Source: Anditalea andensis (GTDB lineage: Bacteria; Bacteroidota; Bacteroidia; Cytophagales; Cyclobacteriaceae). From it: 64,000 nt of DNA. A model generated the notes under the pieces. The model saw only the letters and a list, made by a program, of their open reading frames with translations, searched no databases and was not told the origin of the DNA. The stretch covers positions 186,001-250,000 of the forward strand of contig NZ_JMIH01000023.1 of assembly GCF_000714815.1 (NCBI RefSeq), written 5' to 3'. A program made the translations under genes and the position numbers. Shown here piece by piece: positions 44,754 to 53,296 of the stretch. How positions within the stretch are numbered: the stretch's first letter is position 1; each line of letters starts with the position of its first letter.

Positions 44754-46022
44754 TTGCATATGAGTGAAGAAAATCAGACAGAACATCCTTTTATCTATGA
44801 CTCTGGCATAGAGGAGGATAATGAGAATAACCAGCTAGATGATCCGTTCAATCCAGAAGAGATCTCAATTGATTCCAAATTGGTTTCTATGGATAATTGC
44901 TTAAGGAGGTTGACTCAAGGCACAATCCGTTTAAATCCTGATTTTCAACGAAAGGAGGTGTGGAATGAAGAGAAAAAATCTCAGCTAATAGAATCATTAA
45001 TGTTACGGATTCCCCTGCCAATGTTTTATGTATCTGCAGATGAGAAGAATAATTATACTGTGGTAGATGGTTTACAGCGATTAAGTACAATTCGTAGTTT
45101 TATTTTAGGTGACAAGTATCTATCGATGCTAAATGATAATTCTTTGCAACTCTCTGAAATCCAGATTGAAGGACAAAAGGGGAATGGGTTTAAATTGCAA
45201 AAATTGGAGTTTTGGAGCCTTTATAATGGAGCATCCTTTAATGAGCTTCCATTAAATATCCGCAACAATATTCTTGATACTGAATTTCGTTTTACTGTAA
45301 TAAATCCTGGAACACCTGAAGAGGTAAGGAGAAATATTTTTAAACGAATTAATACTGGCGGTCTTCCATTGAGTGGACAAGAAATTAGAAATGCGTTATA
45401 CATCGGAAAATCTACAGAGTTGTTAAATGAATTGGCGGATTATCCAGAGTTTAAGGAAGCTACAGGGGGATCTATCAAGAGTTTTAGAATGGAGGATAAA
45501 GAATTAATTCTGAGATTTCTTTCATTTCTTATTCGTGAGTACACGACTTACCGAAAGACCACAAATGCTGACTCGTTAATGAGTGATACCATGATAATTG
45601 TTAATTCTTTGCCAAGTTTGGAAAGTCGCGAATTAAATAAGCTTGTTTCTAAGGAGCAAGTTGACTTAAATGATGTGACAATACGAGATTTAAATGACGC
45701 TAGGCGTTTATTTAAAGTGGCTATGGTTCGCTCTCTACAATTATTTGGTAAACATACATTTAGAAAAAGCTATGGCGACAAGCCTCGCTCTCCAATAAAT
45801 AAAGCTTTATTCGAAACTTGGGGGGTGCTTTTATGCAAAATTACTGATAATGAATATCAAACCCTTTTTTCAAATAAGAAGGAATTTTTAAATGAATATG
45901 AGAAAATTATCGAAACATATGATTTTCAGCTTAATATCTCAAGAGACAGCATGAAAAACACAGCTGTAAAAAATAGATTCGAGCGCCTAAAGAATTTAAT
46001 TGAAAAATATATAATATTTTAA
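44754..46022 (+). CDS. DUF262 (ParB/GmrSD-like) domain protein
   Basis: A 422-residue protein. An N-terminal DUF262 domain has the core NPDFQRKEVWNEEKKSQLIE, then RIPLPMFYV and VVDGLQRLSTI (about 103-113), the variant of the DGQQR motif. FKRINTGGLPLSGQEIRNAL is the second conserved block. The domain is an NTP-dependent nuclease module in GmrS and occurs with many defence partners. No DUF1524 His-Asn-His domain follows, so it is GmrS-like only. An in-frame ATG at 44760 is an alternative start. It starts a three-gene cluster, 17 bp before the ATPase gene. Confidence 0.82.
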   Translation: MHMSEENQTEHPFIYDSGIEEDNENNQLDDPFNPEEISIDSKLVSMDNCLRRLTQGTIRLNPDFQRKEVWNEEKKSQLIESLMLRIPLPMFYVSADEKNNYTVVDGLQRLSTIRSFILGDKYLSMLNDNSLQLSEIQIEGQKGNGFKLQKLEFWSLYNGASFNELPLNIRNNILDTEFRFTVINPGTPEEVRRNIFKRINTGGLPLSGQEIRNALYIGKSTELLNELADYPEFKEATGGSIKSFRMEDKELILRFLSFLIREYTTYRKTTNADSLMSDTMIIVNSLPSLESRELNKLVSKEQVDLNDVTIRDLNDARRLFKVAMVRSLQLFGKHTFRKSYGDKPRSPINKALFETWGVLLCKITDNEYQTLFSNKKEFLNEYEKIIETYDFQLNISRDSMKNTAVKNRFERLKNLIEKYIIF

Positions 46023-46039
46023 TAGAGAGACATCTAGAT

Positions 46040-47023
46040 ATGATTACATCTTTAGAATTGACAGGTTTTAAATCTTTCGTTGATGAATTCATCGAATTTA
46101 AAAAGCTTACCATACTGACAGGACTCAATAGTAGCGGAAAAAGCAGTATTATTCAAAGTTTACTAATGTTGGAAAAAGCAGCAAAAAATGAAAAAGTTTA
46201 CCTCCCCGGCCATGGAAGTCTTTCAGAACTTAAGAATAACTACTCAAGTGTTTTAGGTATCACAGCAAAAATTGATAACAAAGAAACCATCTCATTCATT
46301 GATGGTGAAACTCTTGTTTCAAGTGAAATTTCTTTTCCAGAAATTATCCACATAAGTGCAGATAGGTTCGGACCAGAAACTTCTATGCCAATTTATGTCG
46401 ATAGCTTTAATATAGGTAGAAGAGGAGAGAATATATTTCAATGCATAGACCACTATGGTGACCATGAACTACCCTCACTTCTTTTGCATGAGGATTCTGA
46501 GGGTGATACGTTTCTTTTCAATTTACGGGCATGGTTAGGAGTAATATCACCAAACGTTAGCTTTGTTTCAAAATTAGAGGAAATAGCTGATTCCTCTTTC
46601 GCAACATTTAATGGATACCGCGCCAAAAATGTTGGCTTTGGACTAAGCTACACTCTTCCAATAATAGTTGCATTATTCATTGGAAGCATTATTAAGAATA
46701 GCATTGTCATTATTGAAAACCCCGAAGCACATTTACATCCTCGAGGTCAAGTTGAAATAGCACGACTCATTTCGCTGGCTGTACGTACAGAAGCAAATGT
46801 CATCATTGAAACACACAGTGACCACATTTTCGACGGAATTAGGATTCAAGCTAAAAATTTGAATAGCGAATTTTACAAGGATGTCATTTTATACTGGTTT
46901 GAACTGGATAAAAACAATAATACAATTACAGAAGAATCTACTTTAGATAAAAACGGAAGGTTAGATAATTGGCCAGCAGGTCTATTCGATCAATTTGGCA
47001 TTAACGCTAGTAAACTTCTATAA
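46040..47023 (+). CDS. AAA ATPase (ABC/SMC-like, DUF3696/OLD-type)
   Basis: A 327-residue ATPase. Walker A is LTGLNSSGKSSII (26-38). Walker B/D-loop is IVIIENPEAHLHPRGQ (about 220-235), followed by the switch His in VIIETHSDHIFDGIR (about 268-282). This is the compact RecF/OLD-like AAA form without TOPRIM domain, typical of ATPase sensors in phage-defence modules. The next gene starts 7 bp after its stop. Confidence 0.82.
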   Translation: MITSLELTGFKSFVDEFIEFKKLTILTGLNSSGKSSIIQSLLMLEKAAKNEKVYLPGHGSLSELKNNYSSVLGITAKIDNKETISFIDGETLVSSEISFPEIIHISADRFGPETSMPIYVDSFNIGRRGENIFQCIDHYGDHELPSLLLHEDSEGDTFLFNLRAWLGVISPNVSFVSKLEEIADSSFATFNGYRAKNVGFGLSYTLPIIVALFIGSIIKNSIVIIENPEAHLHPRGQVEIARLISLAVRTEANVIIETHSDHIFDGIRIQAKNLNSEFYKDVILYWFELDKNNNTITEESTLDKNGRLDNWPAGLFDQFGINASKLL

Positions 47024-47030
47024 CTCTATC

Positions 47031-47945
47031 ATGCAATATTTTTATTTTAATGAATGTATCCCACTTAAAGTAACGAAGGAGGTGATTCTTGATAAATTTT
47101 GTGATTCATTAAGGGAGTACAACAAACTCCTAGAACCAAACATTGGGGTTGATAGGTCAATTATCACCGAAAAGCTACCCTCAGATATTCCATTAGGCCC
47201 ATTTCCTGAAATTAATAGCCTAATTGATGGAATTCTTGACCATAGTCTACGAAATTTTGCCTATTCGCTTTTTATAAAGCACCCAATACAGCAATACTTT
47301 GCACTTGATGATGAAATGACGAGTGAATTACTTAAAGCTGATTTTGCTATTAACATTTCAGATATCGAACATGATGCTACCAATCTTGCTATCACCCATT
47401 CAAATGGTGCCTTTTTGTTCACAGTCGCTACACATAACGACTTAAAGAAAAATTTGCTGGTTTGTAACTCCAAAACTAATGCCTCAACTATAGAAGTTAA
47501 CAACCTTTTTGGTGAGCAAAAAAACACAGAATATATAGAGAAAGAAATATTAAGTAGAGAAGCTCAAGAAAAAGGCCTATGGCAACACTTACTTCAAGTA
47601 TTAGTTAATCCAATTTATAACTCTAGTTTTAAACGAGACTTCGAAAGCCTACGTTCAGAGGAACAGAAATCTATTATTTCTTCATTTCAAGATGCTAAAG
47701 CTCGGAATCTTGCAAGTCCGTTTTACCCAGATACTAAACTAATAAAGGACGTGACTCCGCAACATGGAAATACGACTGTAATGGAATTGAGGGTTTATAC
47801 GCCTGTTGACCTAAGGGTTTACTTCAACGAAAATCATCCTAGTATTTATCTTGTTAAAATTGAAAAAAAGTCAAGCCCAAATCAATCAACAACGATAAAA
47901 AATGCGGGTAGAGCACTTAAAAGATTAATTTTAACATCTAGTTAG
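47031..47945 (+). CDS. Unknown protein with RelE-like C-terminus
   Basis: A 304-residue protein from the ATG at 47031; an upstream in-frame ATG lies inside the ATPase gene. The first 200 residues are unassigned. The C-terminal 60 residues (VMELRVYTPVDLRVYFNENH, SIYLVKIEKKSS, then Gln and KNAGRALKRLI) resemble the RelE/HigB toxin fold, where strands with RVYF and KK precede a helix. An RNase-like effector is therefore possible, but this is a weak match by eye. It is last in the DUF262-ATPase cluster and ends 207 bp before the right attachment site. Confidence 0.6.
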   Translation: MQYFYFNECIPLKVTKEVILDKFCDSLREYNKLLEPNIGVDRSIITEKLPSDIPLGPFPEINSLIDGILDHSLRNFAYSLFIKHPIQQYFALDDEMTSELLKADFAINISDIEHDATNLAITHSNGAFLFTVATHNDLKKNLLVCNSKTNASTIEVNNLFGEQKNTEYIEKEILSREAQEKGLWQHLLQVLVNPIYNSSFKRDFESLRSEEQKSIISSFQDAKARNLASPFYPDTKLIKDVTPQHGNTTVMELRVYTPVDLRVYFNENHPSIYLVKIEKKSSPNQSTTIKNAGRALKRLILTSS

Positions 47946-48087
47946 GGTCTTTTTGACTAAAAAGATTAGTGAGTTTGAAATGAAAAGATATGGCTTCATT
48001 ATAAAGTCTGTAATTTGAGACTGAATTAGATTAATCAATTAAATAACTTTCCAAATTCAAAATAATTCAAATTCATAAAATCTTGGC

Positions 48088-48113
48088 TTTTTGCCCTCCA
48101 TTTTGTCCCCTAT
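48088..48113 (+). repeat. Right-end arm-like repeat
   Basis: TTTTTGCCC followed by TTTTGTCCCCTAT, the same layout as 24941-24967 at the left end and in the same orientation. Candidate integrase arm-type site. Confidence 0.5.
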
Positions 48114-48151
48114 ATGGCTTAATAAATTGATATTCAGTGTTTTGTTTTAGC

Positions 48152-48166
48152 CCTGTTCCCGCTACT
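48152..48166 (+). repeat. Right attachment-site core
   Basis: CCTGTTCCCGCTACT, identical to 24829-24843 in the tRNA-fMet 3' end. Marks the right boundary of the element. Confidence 0.9.
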
Positions 48167-48168
48167 AC

Positions 48169-48197
48169 AAGCCAGGCAGAAATGCTTGGCTTTTTTT
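48169..48197 (+). terminator. Displaced original terminator of the tRNA gene
   Basis: 10-bp stem AAGCCAGGCA / TGCTTGGCTT (48169-48178, 48183-48192) with a GAAA loop and T7. It starts three bases after the right att core. Before integration it would have directly followed the tRNA. Confidence 0.85.
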
Positions 48198-48731
48198 GTT
48201 TATTTAAACCATAGACCGTTGGGATCATAGCCGCGGCGGACACCGTCCGAGCCCTGTTTGTGGCACATCGAAAACAGGCATGATGGCCTCGCCTTTATAT
48301 AAAGGCACTTCTGTAACTGTGACTTGAAATAAACTTTGCAAAAACTTTAAGAATTTTCAAATAAATTCAATTTCACTACCTTAAATCGGTTACAGAAGCC
48401 AAAAATTCATTATAATAATTCGTCCCCAGTTCAGCGTTTTCTTGGTCACTATCCCCACCCCCTACTTCATGACCAAAAATTATGGCACCAAATGAGCATT
48501 GCCCAAATTAAAACAGTGGATTCCGAGTTATATTTTTCTGTTCAAAGGCAAAGTAATATCCCCACAGTCAGCGAAATCCTGCAAAGTCATTTACTTATCA
48601 TTTATCATTCCCTCATTCTTTGATAAAAGCGGAAAACCCATTTAATCTTAATCGAAAAAATTATTTTTTTAAATGTAAATTTTATAAAAAAATAACATTA
48701 ATTTTTCGCACATTATTTAAACGCTATAATT
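48198..48731. other. Spacer without recognised gene
   Basis: About 530 bp after the element. It contains a perfect 16-bp palindrome, GCCTTTATATAAAGGC (48291-48306), and small inverted repeats near 48230-48280. No ORF or RNA was recognised. Confidence 0.35.
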
Positions 48732-49367
48732 ATGAAAAAAATTTTACTGTTTTCATTGATCTTATTGACTTATCTTGAAGTATATAGCCAGGATACTATT
48801 AAATTAAAAAGAGGTTATATTGGTATTAGCTTAGGACCGACCATTTACACAGGAACCGTAACTGGCCCTGCTATTATAGTACCTATTCCCTATGGTTCCC
48901 CACATAATTATGTAATCCCAGAAACCCCAACTATAAAACCTGGAAATGTAGGTCTAAATATAAGTATCATTGATGGCGGGTATAACATTTGGAGAAAATG
49001 GGGTATAGCTTTAAAATGGCAAGGGGGCGCGTATATGGATGAACTGGATGGTGAAGTCTTGATTTCAAATTTCGGGATGATAATGTTGGGCCCAATGTAT
49101 TCTATTCAATTTCAAAAAGACCTGATTTTAGATTTAAAATTAAGAACTGGAAGGATGTATTCAGGATATTCATATGAAACGGATAATTCTAAAGGAGAGG
49201 GTAGTTCTTATAGTATGGGCATTGAAGGTGGTGCCACACTCAGGTATCAATTTGCCAATAAATGGGCTTCTATCAATAACATTGAATACCAAAATCAATC
49301 TGCTTATTTTCCTAATGATAGAATCAGTAGGATCAACGTCTCTTCAGGAATAGCATTTATGTTTTAA
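48732..49367 (+). CDS. Predicted outer-membrane beta-barrel protein
   Basis: A 211-residue protein with a signal peptide (MKKILLFSLILLTYLEVYSQ). Alternating strands with Tyr/Gly (GYIGISLGPTIYTG, GMIMLGPMYSIQF, RTGRMYSGYSYE) lead to a C-terminal strand ending IAFMF. A porin-like beta-barrel is likely; no specific family was recognised. It stands alone just outside the integrated element. Confidence 0.6.
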   Translation: MKKILLFSLILLTYLEVYSQDTIKLKRGYIGISLGPTIYTGTVTGPAIIVPIPYGSPHNYVIPETPTIKPGNVGLNISIIDGGYNIWRKWGIALKWQGGAYMDELDGEVLISNFGMIMLGPMYSIQFQKDLILDLKLRTGRMYSGYSYETDNSKGEGSSYSMGIEGGATLRYQFANKWASINNIEYQNQSAYFPNDRISRINVSSGIAFMF

Positions 49368-49527
49368 ATTATTATAGCATCTCCTCGGCATTTGATTTAT
49401 GGGTCTGAATTTAACGCTGATGGACTGGAAAGCATTGAAAACCTGAAAATAGGTGCTTTTAAAAAAAGTTATTATCTCTAATCCAGGAAATAAGACACCA
49501 TCCAGAAAAACCATAATGGCTCAAACA

Positions 49528-49701
49528 CTACCCGAAAATACTTGTCAGGAAGGATAGATAAATCACCTGCTGCACCACCTCACGGGCTTCCTCTTCGTCC
49601 TTTAGGACCTTAAAAGCTACCTGACAAAGTCTCTGATAGGGTGCATTATATATGCCTTTAAATTCGTCAAATATGTATGGGTTGAGGAAACAAAGGGACA
49701 T
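49528..49701 (-). pseudogene. ECF sigma-factor-like fragment
   Basis: A 57-residue frame from the ATG at 49699-49701. It reads FDEFKGIYNAPYQRLCQVAF, then KVLKDEEEAREVVQQVIY. This resembles region 2.1-2.2 of ECF sigma factors (helix, then LKD-x-EAEDVVQxVF). It stops before region 2.3 and no region 4 was found in any frame nearby. Most likely a remnant; a tiny functional protein cannot be ruled out. Confidence 0.45.
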
Positions 49702-49829
49702 GATATCTTAATTTGTTACTCCAGCGTAACCAGTTAAACCGAATGTCGTACTATTTTTTTTAAAATCATACAGGTAACTGAGCGTTATAAGAATGTTAAA
49801 CGATATGATTTATAATTTCCCTATACGGC

Positions 49830-50834
49830 TCACCTCAAAACCCTACTCATTTCTTTTTCGGTATAGGAGAGAAAGCTTTCAATTTTTTTCGTACCTGCAT
49901 CCAAAATATCTTCCTGAACCGAAAACCCCATATTGTACCTGGCATCAATATATGCGTTATTCAATAGCCTTAGTAAGTCAGGCTCATTGGTAAACAGGTT
50001 ATTTAACAAAGGCACCCACCGTTTACAGATAAAGATCAGGGTCTTTAGATCATGGGTTTTCTTTTCCTTTTGGCCCCAAGCTTTAATGAGCCCTCTTAGC
50101 AACAGCTCAAAAGATTGGTGCAAAAGGTATAATGACATGCCGTTTTGCCCTAGCTCCCGGGCCTTGGCAGAAAGCACCACAAAAACTCTACTCCTCTGAG
50201 CATGTATGGTAAACCTTCTTAAAGCTATTTTTTTTGCTTCATCCAAATGCTTTCTGATCTCTTCGGGAACGGGCTTCATCCCGGGCCGGGAATACAATAC
50301 CTGAAAGCAGGGATGAAAAATCTGAAAAAAGAGGTCGGAAGACTCAAAATTATGGAAGAGTTGTCCACGATTGATAACCTGAAGCGAAAAATTGAACCTT
50401 CCGCTCACCAAAAACTCCAGATGCGCACCTAAACTATCCTTATCCCACTTAACTGCTGAGGGCATCACCACAAAAACCTGTTTGAAATTAATCCCCTCCC
50501 CTTTTTCATCAGCCGGCTGCTCTAAAAGCAACAAGGAATCTGGATCCACCAGTACCACGAGCGACTTTACCAGCTGAAGAAGCAGATCCTCTTCTTCGAT
50601 ATGCCTGAACCTTCTTATAAGTGGCGGGGGAGGTTTGAGGGAAGGCGCATCCGTGGAAAGCTTTTTAAAAATCATTATTAAATTTTCAATTGGAAAAGCA
50701 CATTCCAGTGGTTTACCCTCTTTTTCATAATCTGAAGAAAAACCGGTCCAACCTCTGTACATATCGTAAAGCTGCTCCTTAATCCTGATTTGACCATGTA
50801 AATCTATTTCATTGGCCTTTGTCCAAGCATTCAT
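49830..50834 (-). CDS. HEPN-domain protein with nucleotidyltransferase-like layout
   Basis: A 334-residue protein. The C-terminal 130 residues form a HEPN domain of the nucleotidyltransferase-associated type: SLYLLHQSFELLLRGLIKAW, KKTHDLKTLIF, then YIDARYNMGFSV, matching the usual KTHD and DARY blocks. The N-terminal 200 residues may be a degenerate nucleotidyltransferase (VVLVDPDSLLLL, QVFVVMPSAV), but a GSxxxGxxxxxSD motif is absent. Possible role in RNA cleavage or toxin-antitoxin control. Last of four minus-strand accessory genes. Confidence 0.65.
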   Translation of the reverse strand: MNAWTKANEIDLHGQIRIKEQLYDMYRGWTGFSSDYEKEGKPLECAFPIENLIMIFKKLSTDAPSLKPPPPLIRRFRHIEEEDLLLQLVKSLVVLVDPDSLLLLEQPADEKGEGINFKQVFVVMPSAVKWDKDSLGAHLEFLVSGRFNFSLQVINRGQLFHNFESSDLFFQIFHPCFQVLYSRPGMKPVPEEIRKHLDEAKKIALRRFTIHAQRSRVFVVLSAKARELGQNGMSLYLLHQSFELLLRGLIKAWGQKEKKTHDLKTLIFICKRWVPLLNNLFTNEPDLLRLLNNAYIDARYNMGFSVQEDILDAGTKKIESFLSYTEKEMSRVLR

Positions 50835-50861
50835 GTCTAAAATTGTCTAAAGTAGAACAAA

Positions 50862-51461
50862 CTATTCATTGTCTAAACCTATAACAGACAGATTCTTTAA
50901 TCTCCCATTGATTAAAAAAGCAGCATCCAAAATTTTAAAGGTGTAAATGGTGCAGTGGACCTGCGCCTGTACATCATGCCATTCCGGTTCATACTTCCAA
51001 GTTAAGCTGTTCATGATGCAGTGATGTATAAAATCAAACCAATACTCCAATGATACAGTTGAAAACGCTTTTTTAAACACCCTATAGGGATTGACAAATT
51101 CTTTTTTAGATAAGTGATGTAATTCTACCCCCTGAAACAGCTGATTTCTTTCCGAAGAGGCAGCGTCATCAGACTGCATAATTTGACAACTGAGAGCAGT
51201 ATCATTCCAGAGCTTTCGCTCAAAGATCCGATAGGATGCCATCACCAAGCCTGCAAACTGATGATATTGCCAAAGACAACAGCCAGGGTCTTTTCGGATC
51301 CATCCGGCTTTCTTATGGCTGCTTGCTGATTGCAACATTTCCAGCATTTCTTTTCGAATGTCCACATAAGATTGATTCATCATATAATGCGCTATGGTCT
51401 CAAAAGGATCATCAGACAATGCCTCAATAAATAATGCGTCAGTAAGAAAATTTAATACCAT
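50862..51461 (-). CDS. Unknown accessory protein
   Basis: A 199-residue helical protein without signal peptide or membrane segment. It is rich in His, Trp and Cys (CCLWQYHQFAGLVMAS, EYWFDFIHHCIMNSLTWKYE). It ends 27 bp before the HEPN gene and is probably co-transcribed with it. No family recognised. Confidence 0.55.
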   Translation of the reverse strand: MVLNFLTDALFIEALSDDPFETIAHYMMNQSYVDIRKEMLEMLQSASSHKKAGWIRKDPGCCLWQYHQFAGLVMASYRIFERKLWNDTALSCQIMQSDDAASSERNQLFQGVELHHLSKKEFVNPYRVFKKAFSTVSLEYWFDFIHHCIMNSLTWKYEPEWHDVQAQVHCTIYTFKILDAAFLINGRLKNLSVIGLDNE

Positions 51462-51650
51462 ATAGACCAGGTTTTAATAAAATGATATATAAATGAAAGC
51501 GTTTATATCTTTAGGCTGCTCTATTTCTTTAAAAGCAACCCACCACAACCAGCCTTTTTAATTGGCTAACATTCTCACATAATCACCATTTGAATTATCC
51601 ATTTCTGACGATTTTCAACTTAAATGACAATCACAGATGCTGTATTTCGA

Positions 51651-52316
51651 TCAATAACCCTCGGAAGAATCCAATTCCCTCACAAAGATGAGGTGACTGG
51701 CTTCCAAAAGACAATGGAAAATATTATGAACGAAAAACATCGAATTCAGAATTTTCTGAGGCATCCTAGCGCTACTTAACATGGCCTCATTTTTCCAGTC
51801 ATATAAGGCATTCTTCAGTGACTCCATGTCAAAAAGCTCTTTGATGCTACGGATAGTTGCCAGGGGGGTTAAAGCTTCCGTATGATCCAGCGTACAGGGA
51901 AGAAAATCCCATAGCGCATCGAGTGCCGCATTATCGGCTAATAGATTTTTCGAAACCAAATTATTTTTACTGAGTTTTTTCACGGACCCAAATGAATCTG
52001 TCTTAAGTTCAGATAGTAAATAGACAGCTTCCATAAGGGCTATAAAATCCCTGACAAAATGTTCCATTTGGTCCTTTTCTCCTTCTTTCCATTCTGGCGT
52101 TTTAGAGAAAACATTGAGCACCAATCTCTCTAGCTGGTCCTTCGCCAAGCACAATGAGTATTTATCATCAAAAAAATCTTTGATAGTCGATAAAGGCGCT
52201 GTTTTGATTTTACGTTGCAGGATTCCGTGAAAGTTATCTTCTAATTTGGTCTCATGGTAATTGCCCCCACAGATGAACCTGCTGTAATTCCCGTAATGGT
52301 AGTTAATGACAATCAT
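51651..52316 (-). CDS. Unknown accessory protein
   Basis: A 221-residue soluble helical protein starting MIVINYHYGNYSRFI. A central stretch DQLERLVLNVFSKTPEW and a C-terminal helix (FVHNIFHCLLEASHLIFV) are visible. No family recognised. It lies in the same minus-strand run as the HEPN gene, 190 bp upstream of the preceding entry. Confidence 0.55.
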   Translation of the reverse strand: MIVINYHYGNYSRFICGGNYHETKLEDNFHGILQRKIKTAPLSTIKDFFDDKYSLCLAKDQLERLVLNVFSKTPEWKEGEKDQMEHFVRDFIALMEAVYLLSELKTDSFGSVKKLSKNNLVSKNLLADNAALDALWDFLPCTLDHTEALTPLATIRSIKELFDMESLKNALYDWKNEAMLSSARMPQKILNSMFFVHNIFHCLLEASHLIFVRELDSSEGY

Positions 52317-52366
52317 ATAATTACTGTTTATTATTAAAGAATATTTTATAATTCACAGAACACCTC

Positions 52367-52651
52367 CTAGTGATTGAAATCCGAAGCACCACCTCCCACT
52401 CCCAGTTTCCCAGCTATCCCCTCCAGACGCTTCCCTTCCTCCAGCACCCTCTCCAATTCCCTGACCTGACTTTCCTCGTCCACCCAGTCAGATGTCACCA
52501 AATTGCATATTTCCTGGCTATGACTGATATAAGCATGCAAAAGCGCTAATAGCCCTTCCATCGCTGCTCCTGACTGGTGGACTACATCCCCATTAAAGGC
52601 AATGGAGGAATTGTGAATATTCGATAAAATAATGGCTTGAAAATGTGTCAT
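52367..52651 (-). CDS. Unknown small protein
   Basis: A 94-residue protein, helical (AAMEGLLALLHAYISHSQEI, then LERVLEEGKRLEGIAGKL) with a glycine-rich C-terminus. First gene of the minus-strand run. Its start faces the XRE regulator across a palindromic intergenic region, suggesting regulation by that protein. Confidence 0.5.
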   Translation of the reverse strand: MTHFQAIILSNIHNSSIAFNGDVVHQSGAAMEGLLALLHAYISHSQEICNLVTSDWVDEESQVRELERVLEEGKRLEGIAGKLGVGGGASDFNH

Positions 52652-52760
52652 ATATAGTTAAAGTTTAGATTTAAAATCAGGTATATAACTTTTTTGAAAC
52701 TCATGTTTCCAAAGGATCGGTTACATAGAAGATAGACTACACCACCCTCAGCATTTTACA

Positions 52761-52809
52761 AAAAACCATGAGTCTCAATGGTTTTTGTTATTTTTGTGAT
52801 AACAAAAAC
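52761..52809. promoter_or_regulatory. Overlapping palindromes in the divergent promoter region
   Basis: Two overlapping perfect inverted repeats: AAAAACCAT / ATGGTTTTT (52761-52769, 52778-52786) and GTTTTTGTTAT / ATAACAAAAAC (52781-52791, 52799-52809). A TATTTTTG box (52789-52796, fits TAnnTTTG) lies inside the second. Likely operator and promoter for the regulator at 52869 and possibly the opposite gene. Confidence 0.6.
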
Positions 52810-52868
52810 AATATTAATAGATTATTCACTAACAATCAAATTTTCTTAGATTTTTTTCTAATAAATTT

Positions 52869-53276
52869 ATGGGAGCTATACAAAGAATTTTAGAGTACCT
52901 TGATTACAAAGGAATTAGCAAATATAAATTTTATAAAAAAACAGGTTTATCTAATGGATTTTTAGATAAAGGAGAGAACATCGGCTCGGATAAATGCGAG
53001 CTTATTATCTACCAATACCCGGACATGAACATAGAATGGCTGATAATGGGAAAGGGCCCTATGATCAAAAAGGAATATCCTTCCTCCTCCTACCCTAATG
53101 AAGTAGCTGAAGATATGCAGCCTTACAAATTATCAAAGGATAATAAAAAGGAAGTCAATATATTAAGGGAATTGATCACCTCTCATCAGCAAACCATACA
53201 TGCCCTTAAGGAAACGGTGGAAAGCCAAAAAACGACCATTGATAGCCTAAAAAATCAGAGCAGCAATCAAACCTGA
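52869..53276 (+). CDS. XRE-like DNA-binding regulator with coiled-coil tail
   Basis: A 135-residue protein. The N-terminus is a divergent HTH of a type common in Bacteroidota (RILEYLDYKGISKYKFYKKT, GLSNGFLDKGENIGSDKCE, then YPDMNIEWLIMGKGPM). A coiled-coil tail (LRELITSHQQTIHALKETVE) suggests dimerisation. The palindromes upstream are probable autoregulatory sites. Convergent with 53294, sharing a hairpin that includes both stop codons. Confidence 0.7.
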   Translation: MGAIQRILEYLDYKGISKYKFYKKTGLSNGFLDKGENIGSDKCELIIYQYPDMNIEWLIMGKGPMIKKEYPSSSYPNEVAEDMQPYKLSKDNKKEVNILRELITSHQQTIHALKETVESQKTTIDSLKNQSSNQT

Positions 53277-53296
53277 GCCCCGGTGCCGGAGGCTCA
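53274..53296. terminator. Shared hairpin made from two convergent stop codons
   Basis: Stem TGAGCC / GGCTCA (53274-53279, 53291-53296) with GC-rich inner bases. The outer TGA of each arm is the stop codon of one of the convergent genes. No T-tract; a terminator role is inferred. Confidence 0.45.

Noticed and set aside
47948-47965. Short inverted repeat TCTTTTT / AAAAAGA after the last cargo gene
   Set aside because: All-AT stem, no T-tract of its own; too weak to call a terminator.
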